NCBI GenBank assembly: GCA_016928775.1
Contig: JAFGKD010000091.1
Location: forward strand, 23,770-87,769
From: Candidatus Zhuqueibacterota bacterium
GTDB lineage: Bacteria > Zhuqueibacterota > Zhuqueibacteria > Residuimicrobiales > Krinioviventaceae
Direction of reading: 5' to 3'
DNA length: 64,000 nucleotides
Below, in pieces: positions 39,201 through 48,096 of the stretch (its first letter is position 1; every line of letters begins with the position of its first letter). The notes beneath the pieces were generated by a model. It did no database searches. It was given only the letters and a program-made list of their open reading frames with translations, and was not told where the DNA came from. Made by a program: the position numbers and the translations under genes.

Positions 39201-40047
39201 CTTCCCGGTAATGTTCTACTGTTTCCAAATATCCATTGCCGATGTGCATTCGCAAATTCGGACTTTTCCAAAGTGAGTCCCGGTTAATGCTTACGATATT
39301 TGCATGACTGAATGCATAGAGATTTGATTCGGGTCGATAATGAAAGAATTTTGCGGTAAAAGGTGTGACATCCTCATTGACGACTGTATAACACGAAAAT
39401 TGCCCTTTAGTCGTTTTGTAATAGCCATAATCCGAAAATACAACAACTCCAGGATAGTTGAATCCGAATGATCGATGCTGGTGAAAGAAATTTTCGTTCA
39501 ATCTCACGCCGGGCAACCATGGCATGATCGCCTCTTGCATATCGTCCGGTTGAAAAATGAGGTCACAAGGGAAATGAATAAAAGTTATCGTGTCATTGCG
39601 ACAATGAATGAGCTCAACATAGAGATCAAAATAATGTTGGTCTGAAGCAGTTATTTGTAAATCAAGATCGATACCTTGCGATTCGGCAGGATTGTGAATG
39701 TAGGAGAGGGTGAGTTTATTATTGTTTTCATCCCACAGATAATTAAATCCATTATTTGTTCCGGCGCCATACTCATGGCTCACAACAATGATATCCGGAT
39801 TAGTCACTTCGGCTAGCCACATGGTCTGGCCGTCATTTCCAGAAGACAAAACCTGGCCCGACGTTTTGTCGACAATGCCGCTCAACGAACCATTGGATTT
39901 TCGGAGTGTGAGCTCAAAATAATCATTTCCAAGAATCATGTTGTCCGCCGACGAGTCGTCAAAGTATACCGATTGTGTAAATCCAGTCGAAAAATAAAAA
40001 CACAATATGGCTACTAAAAGCATGGCAGGACAATCCGCTTTTTTCAT
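36256..40047 (-). CDS. Large secreted DUF6259-like (GH-like) protein with LamG, PKD-like and type IX sorting tail
   Basis: N-terminal NDYFELTLRKSNGSLSGIVDKTSGQ; LamG RLVAYYPLDGNPKDSVSSNDGTLVGDV...DDVRVYDRALSAAEMAELY; tail QNYPNPFNAKTSI. Confidence 0.75.
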   Translation of the reverse strand: MKKADCPAMLLVAILCFYFSTGFTQSVYFDDSSADNMILGNDYFELTLRKSNGSLSGIVDKTSGQVLSSGNDGQTMWLAEVTNPDIIVVSHEYGAGTNNGFNYLWDENNNKLTLSYIHNPAESQGIDLDLQITASDQHYFDLYVELIHCRNDTITFIHFPCDLIFQPDDMQEAIMPWLPGVRLNENFFHQHRSFGFNYPGVVVFSDYGYYKTTKGQFSCYTVVNEDVTPFTAKFFHYRPESNLYAFSHANIVSINRDSLWKSPNLRMHIGNGYLETVEHYREDTGMAASPSLAQKLGEKYQSASQALTMKYDPWWVISSFGFNMTNHEKYKKLWQSLPGPSLLTVCSYPRGGQDESNPDILPIDPALGTNDDFRIILESAREFGHLIMPYVNPTFWDDESETVQSLQVEDFALLSRFGQPWMECYDGHCGYAVCPYAPAVINRLNQLMEELTTTIPVDMIWQDQIARAGLDYNKHMPDPAHTAQGWLEHFRRHQDRLLMGEHGYDRQVSAHVGYFNTMRMYGDGFIGTEGRGLGDGNWEYFPIAPMMARDKIFFIVGPDPVHATISKFNLTWAISMGQLLCYYLTGSTLNTPWHVTAQAFQQFALSRFADERMTDYTRLSSDVTKGRYESYKVLTNWSTTQTFPIDNHEISTEGFIITNDAEDLTAGIFTNYNGEYLSTGDHYIIESRYPDSIVVRHPQGEDTSIRLIPLTAYADSGLRCYAFTKNDVFDVPVTIASPYISFGMNRYYDEKEVTRYVIAHGPIYLTTPALTEPMNWATVPSTSPVFRWETVVGALSYQIQITTDVTFHSNIIDSVLVSENQFSADNLRVGTTYFWRVRAFNESTMSTWSSTNRLRVDGINIGDRLVAYYPLDGNPKDSVSSNDGTLVGDVVLAADRFGHPEKAYSFDGEDDYITFSESEPYTLIEKQMTISTWIYPKALAFETGVMERTLYWFLLINEDGTAVGYIFDENHQEGVVSSTKRIPLSRWSHFAYTYDGKTIVMYLDGKPVGSQHFVSQRIGKPNHAAIPALGRGIEAYYNDFNGIIDDVRVYDRALSAAEMAELYRKTATENFSPEIVTFSPTQDTTITEGDSLKFIITAWDEDDNILFCTWLYDDAMIANDTTENESTIKMHFPIGTAGKHNVKVLVSDGDLTIEQEWIVTVEKVVTALQLDEKNIPTHYSLGQNYPNPFNAKTSIRYGLPAPGKVSIELFNIRGERVKTAVENPANAGYFVFALDGSELASGIYVYKIQSGDFIACKKLIVLK

Positions 40048-40082
40048 AGTCGCTTCCTTTTCAATATTGTCATAAAATTAGC

Positions 40083-40109
40083 AGCCCGATACCTGAGGTG
40101 TATCGGGCT
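40083..40109. terminator. Perfect hairpin downstream of the beta-helix gene, terminator-like
   Basis: AGCCCGATAC-ctgaggt-GTATCGGGCT immediately after the minus-strand stop at 40143. Confidence 0.5.
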
Positions 40110-40142
40110 CGTTAAATCATTTGTTTTCTTTCCGTTAGAGAA

Positions 40143-42446
40143 CTATTCCACAAAAACGAGTTTTTTCGTTTGCTCAAATGAAGCCGTTTGCAATCGATAC
40201 AGATATACACCGGAGCTCAGACCGCTCGCGGTCCATTGGTATTTATGGTAACCCTGCGGGAACTCTCCCGATAGCAACGTGACTATTTCCTGACCCATCA
40301 GATTTAGAATCGTCAATGTGACATGTTCTGAGCATGGCAAGGCAAATTCAATGGTCGTCGTCGGATTAAAGGGATTAGGATAGTTTTGCGACAAGCTGAA
40401 CTCGGTGGGCACATTCTCCTGAATTTCAACCAACTCTGAACTGGATTTCTCCAATCCAGATTGCACTTCAATGTTAGCGGCAAACTCGGACGTATTGCCG
40501 GCCGCGTCAGTTGCGGTGGCGCATATAAGGGTGCTGGCCGGTTGCAGCGGCAAATGAGCCGTAAAATTTCCGGAAACATCCGGTGTTGTCGAACCAATGT
40601 AGGTACAACCCTCGCCGTATCCGGACGGATCTCCCCCAGGTGTAGGTACAGGATTGGCAAAGAATTCAACGGTGATGGTTTCCGGATTTGGCGTGTCGAT
40701 GGTTCCCGTCACGTCAAGCTGCACGTCCGCGAGCGTAGCTGAACCGAGTACCGGATAGTTCTGCAGATTATTGGGACCGGTGTCAGCATCGTCGGGATCG
40801 TTTTCCGTCACACCATCGCCTCCCAGATCGATGCCTAATCCTGCGTTGGCAAATATCGAATTGTGCTGCAACCGATTACAGAGACCGGCATCACCACCGA
40901 TTAAAATGCCGTTCCATGCATTGCCCGCAATCACATTTCCGCCAAATGGTCCGCTACCACCGACCGTATTATGGCCTGACTGTTGCGAGATATTCACGCC
41001 ATTTTGTGTATTCCCTAAAACCGGCTCACCCAACTTGTTCGTGCCAATTAAATTTCCTTGAACGAGATTCCCCGTCGTGCCGCTATGATAGATTGAAACA
41101 CCATCGCCTTGATTGCCCGAGATGACATTTGCGCATTTTGCCGATGATCCACCAATGACATTATTTGATGCATTCTGGTGCAATGAAAGACCGCCGCTGC
41201 CATTGCCGAGCGCTGCCATTCCGTTCACATCGGTGCCAATATAATTGCCGGCAATGAGGTTATTTGAACCAAGCAGCCAAATGCCAAGATAACCGTTTGC
41301 AGAAATAATATTTCCAGTGCCTTTTGCTTTGCCTCCAATGGTATTGAGCTCAGCACCTTCTTCAATGACAACACCATCTCCCGCATTGCCGAGCGCGACA
41401 GCACCGGTGACATCCGTGCCAATTAAATTGCCTGCAACTGTGTTATTCGAGCTATTCAACCACACGCCGCGAAATCCGTTTCCCGAGATGACATTGCGTC
41501 TCCATTTAGCGTTGCCGCCAATGGTTGTGTGAGTTGCAGAGCCATGCACAAAAATTCCGCATCCACCATTCGGAATCGCCACCGTGCCCGTGATATCCGT
41601 GCCAATAAAATTTCCTTGTACTACAGTGTGCGCTCCGCCAATTTCCATTCCCTCGAAGTTGTTCCCGGATATGAGGTTGCCGGCATTCGGTGAACTTCCG
41701 CCGATGACGTTGTTGACACAATCCTCTACAATACCAATGCCGGATGCTCCGTTGCCGAGACCAGCATTACCAGCTGCGTTTGTACCGATACAGTTGCCCA
41801 CAACGGCGTTATTCGAACTGAGCAGCCAAATGCCGTATTCATTATTTCCAGAAATCAGATTCCCTTTCTTTGCGGGAACACCGCCAATTCGATTATCTTC
41901 CGAACCTCCGCTGACGATTATACCATGACCATTCCCCAAAACGACTGCACCAGTGACGTCTGTACCGATAAAATTGCTCTCAACTCTGTTACGATTATCA
42001 GTTTTTAACTCAATTCCTGCGTTGGAAAAACGGTTGATCACCAGGCCTCGCACATGACTGGTACCAGCGCTAACGACAATTCCCGAAGCGCCACCTGCAA
42101 GACTGCCATCAAGCTCAATCATCAGTGTCGGCGGCCAGCTGCGACAGTCAGCGCCGGGTTGGGTGGCACCATCGATGATAACCGGGTCGCCAATCCACGG
42201 CAATCCAGAGACAGGCTGGATCGTATGTGGACCCACACCTGGAATATTAAAAATGATGGCATCCTTGCCCGGCGTTGCATTGGCATCAATAATGGCCTGA
42301 CGTAACGAACCCGGGCCACTATCACTTGTGTTGGTCACTTGGAATGCTTTTGCCGAAAGCTGCGATGCAAATATGAAAAAAACAAGCAACAAAACGACAA
42401 AAACAACTCGGCTCGAGTATGTTGAATATTTGATTGATTTTTTCAT
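40143..42446 (-). CDS. Secreted right-handed beta-helix (NosD-like) protein with type IX sorting tail
   Basis: FQVTNTSDSGPGSLRQAIIDAN start; repeated NxIGGxxxxxGNxISGNxxxGIxL and GNxIGTDxxGxxALGN; tail QNYPNPFNPTTTIEF. Confidence 0.88.
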   Translation of the reverse strand: MKKSIKYSTYSSRVVFVVLLLVFFIFASQLSAKAFQVTNTSDSGPGSLRQAIIDANATPGKDAIIFNIPGVGPHTIQPVSGLPWIGDPVIIDGATQPGADCRSWPPTLMIELDGSLAGGASGIVVSAGTSHVRGLVINRFSNAGIELKTDNRNRVESNFIGTDVTGAVVLGNGHGIIVSGGSEDNRIGGVPAKKGNLISGNNEYGIWLLSSNNAVVGNCIGTNAAGNAGLGNGASGIGIVEDCVNNVIGGSSPNAGNLISGNNFEGMEIGGAHTVVQGNFIGTDITGTVAIPNGGCGIFVHGSATHTTIGGNAKWRRNVISGNGFRGVWLNSSNNTVAGNLIGTDVTGAVALGNAGDGVVIEEGAELNTIGGKAKGTGNIISANGYLGIWLLGSNNLIAGNYIGTDVNGMAALGNGSGGLSLHQNASNNVIGGSSAKCANVISGNQGDGVSIYHSGTTGNLVQGNLIGTNKLGEPVLGNTQNGVNISQQSGHNTVGGSGPFGGNVIAGNAWNGILIGGDAGLCNRLQHNSIFANAGLGIDLGGDGVTENDPDDADTGPNNLQNYPVLGSATLADVQLDVTGTIDTPNPETITVEFFANPVPTPGGDPSGYGEGCTYIGSTTPDVSGNFTAHLPLQPASTLICATATDAAGNTSEFAANIEVQSGLEKSSSELVEIQENVPTEFSLSQNYPNPFNPTTTIEFALPCSEHVTLTILNLMGQEIVTLLSGEFPQGYHKYQWTASGLSSGVYLYRLQTASFEQTKKLVFVE

Positions 42447-42624
42447 TTTTTTCCTCTTAAAAATAAATTAAAGCCATACTTTCCCCAAAATAGGAAAAGA
42501 TAATTTTAGCAAAGTGCATGAACTCCTTTTGGTAAGGTTAAATGACCTAGTAAAGTTTTCATCTGGCAATTTTACCTCCTTATTTTTTATATGATTATTG
42601 AATTATGACACAGTCATTCGGCCC

Positions 42625-44739
42625 CTATCGCAGCAAAACAAGCTTTTTAGTCTGGACATAGGAATCCGTTTTAAGACAGCACAAATATGTGCCGGAAACG
42701 TAACCACGAGCATCCCAATCAAATTTATGGTGACCAGCTGGCAGATCAGCAGATACAAGCGTCGCAACCTCCTGGCCGATGTGGTTGTAAATTTTCAGGG
42801 TGACATACTGCGATCGAGGCAGTGTGAATTCAATGGTTGTGGCTGGATTGAATGGATTGGGGTAGTTTTGCTTGAGGTAAAATGATCCCGGATTGCTCAG
42901 ATTTTCGTTCACCAAGGTTGTCGACTTTGTACTGCGATAAACACCGCCCGAACCAGTACCCGCGTAAATCCTTTCATCTTTATCCAACAAGAGTACATTC
43001 ACCGAATAGTTGGAGAGTCCGTCATTGATCTCTTTCCAGTTGTCCCCATTATCGGTTGTTAGCAACACACCATTCGAGGTGCCAGCGTAAATATGACCGG
43101 CTGAGTTGATCACTATCGCATTGCCAATTACAGGATCACTGGTTTTTTTCCAGTTTGTCCCATTATCAATCGAACGATATATTCCGCTCGTTGATCCGAA
43201 GAGGTCCCACACACCAATAAAAAGATCGCCGCGAGAATTTACAGTAACAGACATAACGGAGGTCGCGGCAAAACCAAGCTGCTGCCAGGACTCGCCGTTG
43301 TTTGATGACCGAAAAGCGCCGTCATCTGTGCCGACAAAGATATCACCACTCGCACTGACAAAGAAAGTGTTGATAAAAAGATCGGTCAAGCCGGCATTCG
43401 TCTGCTTCCAGGAATCGCCATTATCGGTGGAGCGAAAAACACCATACTTGTCGGTTCCGACAAAAATATCGCCATTCCCGTTGAAACAAAGTGAAAAGAC
43501 CGTGGTATCGGAAAAGCCAATCTGCGTCCAGGTTTCACCGTTGTCAAGGGATCGGTAGAGTCCGTTGTTATCTGACGATTCCACTGTGCCGGCATAAAGG
43601 TGCCCCTCTGAATTGATGCCGAGGCAATAGACCTCAGCATTCGCCAGGCTCGTTTGGCTCCAGCTGTCGCTGTCACCTGCTTTGCAAAGTACACCACAGC
43701 CCCATGTTCCAGCAAATAGATCCTGATCCGCATTCGACACGAGCGCTTTAACATTGGATGCTAACAATCCTTTATGTGCTATTTCCCACGTAGCCCCATT
43801 ATTTGTTGATCGCCAGAGCCCCTCTCCCCACCAGGTACCAGCAAAAATATCATCGTTTGCATTAACAACAACTACCTCGATCTCGTTAGCGATTCCGTTC
43901 ATTCGCATCCAACTCACGCCATTATCGCTCGATGAGTACACACCATCCCAGGCACCGGCAATTATACGATTGTTCGAATTGAAGGCAAAGCCCATGACAT
44001 AAGCATCTGTTAAATCCGACGCCGTCCAGTTATCGCCATTATCTGTAGAAAAGAACACACCACCACCTGCACAACCCGCTAACAGATCTCCATTCGAGTT
44101 GAAAGCGAGGGAAGAAATATAGGGGAAGGTCAATCCATTATTGACTTCCGTCCAGGTGTCGCCGTTATCAGTGGATCGAAACACGCCTTGCTCAAGTGTA
44201 CCGACAAAAACAAAATCCTGTGAATTGATCGCAATAGAAGACAAGCGAGTATTTGTCAAGCCGTTATTGATTTGCATCCAGTTATCGCCGTTGTCTGTCG
44301 AGCGGAACATACCGGGACCCCACCAGGTTCCGGCAAAAAGCTCATCTTTAGAATTGATCGCCAGCGCTCGAACGGTGAGACTTTGTAATCCATTATTGAT
44401 TTGTGTCCAATTCTCACCATTATCTGAAGAACGGTAAATGCCATCGCCTTCAGTTGCGACGAAGATATCTCCTTTTAAGTTTGGAACAATTGCGCGGATA
44501 AAAGCACCAGTCAAGCCAGCCGGTTTCCAGTTATCACCATTGTCCGTTGAGCGAAACAGACCACCATTGGTCGTGCCGGCTATAATGTCACCGTTCGCTT
44601 GGATCTCTAACGCACCAACATAGCCGCCATAGGGACCGTTCGTTGTTTCCCAGGAAATCTCTTGCGAAACTGTGGCCTTTGCAGCAAAAAGCACAGCAAG
44701 ACAACACATAAAACAGGATAACATTTTAATACTTTGCAT
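42625..44739 (-). CDS. Secreted Asp-box (BNR/sialidase-like) propeller protein with type IX sorting tail
   Basis: 13 S-x-D/N-x-G-x-x-W boxes plus degenerate GVYRSTKSTTLV; QNYPNPFNPATTIEF tail. Confidence 0.9.
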   Translation of the reverse strand: MQSIKMLSCFMCCLAVLFAAKATVSQEISWETTNGPYGGYVGALEIQANGDIIAGTTNGGLFRSTDNGDNWKPAGLTGAFIRAIVPNLKGDIFVATEGDGIYRSSDNGENWTQINNGLQSLTVRALAINSKDELFAGTWWGPGMFRSTDNGDNWMQINNGLTNTRLSSIAINSQDFVFVGTLEQGVFRSTDNGDTWTEVNNGLTFPYISSLAFNSNGDLLAGCAGGGVFFSTDNGDNWTASDLTDAYVMGFAFNSNNRIIAGAWDGVYSSSDNGVSWMRMNGIANEIEVVVVNANDDIFAGTWWGEGLWRSTNNGATWEIAHKGLLASNVKALVSNADQDLFAGTWGCGVLCKAGDSDSWSQTSLANAEVYCLGINSEGHLYAGTVESSDNNGLYRSLDNGETWTQIGFSDTTVFSLCFNGNGDIFVGTDKYGVFRSTDNGDSWKQTNAGLTDLFINTFFVSASGDIFVGTDDGAFRSSNNGESWQQLGFAATSVMSVTVNSRGDLFIGVWDLFGSTSGIYRSIDNGTNWKKTSDPVIGNAIVINSAGHIYAGTSNGVLLTTDNGDNWKEINDGLSNYSVNVLLLDKDERIYAGTGSGGVYRSTKSTTLVNENLSNPGSFYLKQNYPNPFNPATTIEFTLPRSQYVTLKIYNHIGQEVATLVSADLPAGHHKFDWDARGYVSGTYLCCLKTDSYVQTKKLVLLR

Positions 44740-45050
44740 GACGCGCTCCTGGTAATTTTTAAAATATCTAATAGTGATTCATGGATTCAGTACGTTTTTC
44801 ACGATTTGATCGTTATGTCTAGTGGCATATTAGCAGCCAATTACCTTTACGCCAAAAAGAGTTGTCATGATACTCATGCTATATTCATAGTTATTCAATT
44901 TTTACATAATTTGAACCTTTACAAGTCAATCCCAGACCTCAAAATTAAAAGAAAACTTGTTACTCGCCTAAATTTACACAAACGATTCTGCTGTTTCGGT
45001 CGACTGCATTTTTTTAGGATCTGTTTACAAGTGTTGAAAATCTCTTGATA

Positions 45051-46904
45051 CTATTTCACTAAAATTAATTTCTTTGTCTGAGCTAATTCATCAGCCACAA
45101 GCCGAACTAGATAAACACCACTGCCGCGAGTGCCGGCATCCCATTCACATGTGTGAAATCCGGATTCCTGGTTTTCAGAAATGAGAGTTGATAATTTTTG
45201 TCCACGGATATTATAAAGCTCAAGCTCCACCTTGCAGGGCACCGGCAAAAAGTAACGAAAAACGGTAGAGCTGTTGAACGGATTGGGATAATTTTGCTCG
45301 AGCTGAAAATGGGTCAGCGCAAAAGAGTGTTCCTTGACATCCGTACGAATCGTAATTCTTCCCTCAACTTTGGCGGTGACCGGCGAGTTTTCCGTCAAAT
45401 AATCCAGGATCAATTCACGATAAAGATATCTGGTGTCGATACGCTGTCTCTCCTGCAACAGGGGATTGACGTTATACATATAGTCCGAAACAGCCAAATA
45501 ATATGTTTTATCCGCCTGAACGGGGGCATTTGTTTGCCAATCCATAATGTCCTCAGGATTCACCCGGTTTCCATCGGATTTAGCCGGATCATAGACAAAT
45601 GAAAAACCGGATATCTGGTTCGGTTCAGTCACATCACTCAGCATGTCTTCTATTATATCCTTGAATTGTCTCCCTGTAATCGGAAGAATGACCAAAAAAT
45701 TATCAAACGGGAACACCTGGAATACTCTGCCATAAGTAATCGGGCCTTGCGGAAAATCTGTCCGAATACCGCCGTTGTTGGTCATGGCAAAATCAATGTG
45801 CGGCACATTTGCCGGCACATCTGTGCAGGCGCGAACAGCATCCGCGATCAAATTTCCAATCGGCCACTCCGGGCCATCAACCTTGCCGATTCTTACAGCC
45901 GCGTGTCCTACAACTCTATTCTGAATTGTATCCAATTGCTGCTTGTAAAATTGATAAATCTGATCGACTTTTGCATCAGGCACAACGACACGATCATGAT
46001 AGGTCGCCGGTTTCCCCTCATAGGTATGATATGTGGTCCTCGGATTCTCATTCATAAAGAAACTCTCAACTTCGCCGCTGACCGGATCAACATAAAAATC
46101 AATGCGACCAATGGCGGTGCTGTTGGCATAGTTCTCCAAAACCGGGATACCGTTTATCACATCATCGAGACGTTTATGTATATGTCCGGCAACAATTAAA
46201 TCAAAACGTTCCGGATCGAGTGCAGTGGCCAGCGCGCCCACTTCGCCATAATCATCCTGGGTGCCGCCGATGTGAGCCAACAGAATGATCATTGTCGCAC
46301 CCAGCGCTTCAACGCTATCCGCGTATTGATTGGCTGCTGCCACGGCGCTGGTGAAATCAAATTCGGTTACATTGATAGGATTGGTGGTGACATAAGTATC
46401 CTCACTTGCCAGACCAATGACACCTATCTTGATGCCTTTGCGCGTGAAAATGGCGTAAGGTTTGGCCCAGCTCACGAGTTGTCCGCTCTTTTTATTAACA
46501 ATGTTAGCGGCGAGAAACGGACAGTTTGATTGGGCAATACGTTCGAGTAATACATCAACACCCCAGTCAAATTCATGATTACCAACAGTAATGGCGTTAT
46601 AATCCATGGCGTTGTAGCAGTCGATTACCGAACGTCCTTGAAATGCATAGGAGATAAAAGTGCCTTGAAACACATCTCCGGAATCCAAAAAAAGCCAGCC
46701 GTCCGGATTTTCAGCTTTCATGGCGTTCGCATAACCTGCCAAATAGGAAATACCGCCAACCAAATTCCCCTCCGCCCAATCGAGTTCCAGGGGTTCCAAA
46801 GCGCCATGCAGATCATTTGTGCAAATAACCGTAATCAGTTGTTGCTGCCCGTTCAAGAAAAAAAGTGGAAAAAGCAGGATAAAAATAAATGTAGCCAGCT
46901 TCAT
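45051..46904 (-). CDS. Secreted 5'-nucleotidase/bifunctional metallophosphatase with type IX sorting tail
   Basis: TVICTNDLHGALEP, FLDSGDVFQGT, VGNHEFDWG, AGHIHKRL; QNYPNPFNSSTVFRY tail; start set at MKLATFIFILLF. Confidence 0.92.
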   Translation of the reverse strand: MKLATFIFILLFPLFFLNGQQQLITVICTNDLHGALEPLELDWAEGNLVGGISYLAGYANAMKAENPDGWLFLDSGDVFQGTFISYAFQGRSVIDCYNAMDYNAITVGNHEFDWGVDVLLERIAQSNCPFLAANIVNKKSGQLVSWAKPYAIFTRKGIKIGVIGLASEDTYVTTNPINVTEFDFTSAVAAANQYADSVEALGATMIILLAHIGGTQDDYGEVGALATALDPERFDLIVAGHIHKRLDDVINGIPVLENYANSTAIGRIDFYVDPVSGEVESFFMNENPRTTYHTYEGKPATYHDRVVVPDAKVDQIYQFYKQQLDTIQNRVVGHAAVRIGKVDGPEWPIGNLIADAVRACTDVPANVPHIDFAMTNNGGIRTDFPQGPITYGRVFQVFPFDNFLVILPITGRQFKDIIEDMLSDVTEPNQISGFSFVYDPAKSDGNRVNPEDIMDWQTNAPVQADKTYYLAVSDYMYNVNPLLQERQRIDTRYLYRELILDYLTENSPVTAKVEGRITIRTDVKEHSFALTHFQLEQNYPNPFNSSTVFRYFLPVPCKVELELYNIRGQKLSTLISENQESGFHTCEWDAGTRGSGVYLVRLVADELAQTKKLILVK

Positions 46905-46951
46905 GATATTGATCTCCTTTTGCGATAGAAACCGAATCCAATTCGCAAATT

Positions 46952-48019
46952 TTAAAGCACTGGCACGGGAGAACAAGCGGGATCGCAATCAATGGATTCG
47001 TTCTCTGTCAGCTTTTTTTGATTGGTCCCATCCGCATTGACAATCCAGATATCACAGTGGGAACAGCCATTTCGATCTTCAGCTTCGACAAAAACAATTT
47101 TTCCGTCAGGGGTCCAGGAGAGAGTGTGATAAAAAATATATCGCGGTACATTGGTCACGCGTTTCGGATTTGAGCCGTCAGCATTCATCACATAAATTTC
47201 ATATAATTCGTCATCGCGATTGGAATCAAAGGCAATTTTGCTCCCATCCGGCGACCAAATCGGCCATGAATCCTCGGCTTCATTATTCGTCAACCGCTTC
47301 AGGTTCGCGCCTGTAGGGTCCATTGTATATATTTCATAATTACCATCTCGATTTGAAGCGAAGGCAATGCGTTTTCCATCCGGTGACCAGTCGGGCTCCC
47401 AATCGTCCTCACTATCGGATATCAACGCAAAATTGGTACCATCGGCATGGATGATACCAATGCCCTCGTCAAAAAACAGATCATATCGAAAAACTAATTT
47501 TGAACCGTCCGGGCTCCATTTTGCCGGCCCCCAACAGTTTGTATCGAGCGCTTTTTCATCTGTGCCATCGGGCTTGATGACAAAAATCCGCTCAGAACGA
47601 TCCACAATTGCAATCCGATCTCCCTTTGGCGACCAACGGATATATCCGACATCAATTTTAGACTCGGTTAGCTTTTTTGGATTGGATCCATCAGCATCCA
47701 TAACGTAAGGAACGTTCGCTGATGTTCCGTTTTCCCAGGTACGATAGGCTATTTTCGTTCCATCAGGTGACCAGGCCGGATCAGCGCTGATTGTCTCATG
47801 ATACGTTAATCTTTTTAAATTGGAACCATCAAGATTCATAATGTATACTTCCCAAAATTCCTGAGAGGAAGCATACGCAATTTTGTAGGTTTTTTGTGGT
47901 GGATCCGGATTGGATTGATTTTCCGGTGTTGGTTCTGATGGGCTCTTTTTGCTACACTGTAAAAGACATACTGAAGAAATCAACAGAAATGAAAGTGCAA
48001 AATATAAACTGCGCAGCAT
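46952..48019 (-). CDS. PD40/TolB-like propeller lipoprotein
   Basis: Lipobox CLLQCSKK; repeated WSPDGxKIAF and NADGSNxKxLT motifs. Confidence 0.87.
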   Translation of the reverse strand: MLRSLYFALSFLLISSVCLLQCSKKSPSEPTPENQSNPDPPQKTYKIAYASSQEFWEVYIMNLDGSNLKRLTYHETISADPAWSPDGTKIAYRTWENGTSANVPYVMDADGSNPKKLTESKIDVGYIRWSPKGDRIAIVDRSERIFVIKPDGTDEKALDTNCWGPAKWSPDGSKLVFRYDLFFDEGIGIIHADGTNFALISDSEDDWEPDWSPDGKRIAFASNRDGNYEIYTMDPTGANLKRLTNNEAEDSWPIWSPDGSKIAFDSNRDDELYEIYVMNADGSNPKRVTNVPRYIFYHTLSWTPDGKIVFVEAEDRNGCSHCDIWIVNADGTNQKKLTENESIDCDPACSPVPVL

Positions 48020-48096
48020 AACAAGACCTCCTTAAACTATGATATTATAAAATTTTCGAGCTTTCATCCGACACGAAAACATTATTCGACAGGGAT

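Noticed and set aside
43106-44623. Several + strand ORFs with repeated VSPLSVDRNTP-like units
   Set aside because: Mirror translation of the Asp-box repeats on the opposite strand; the repeat periodicity is inherited from the real genes.
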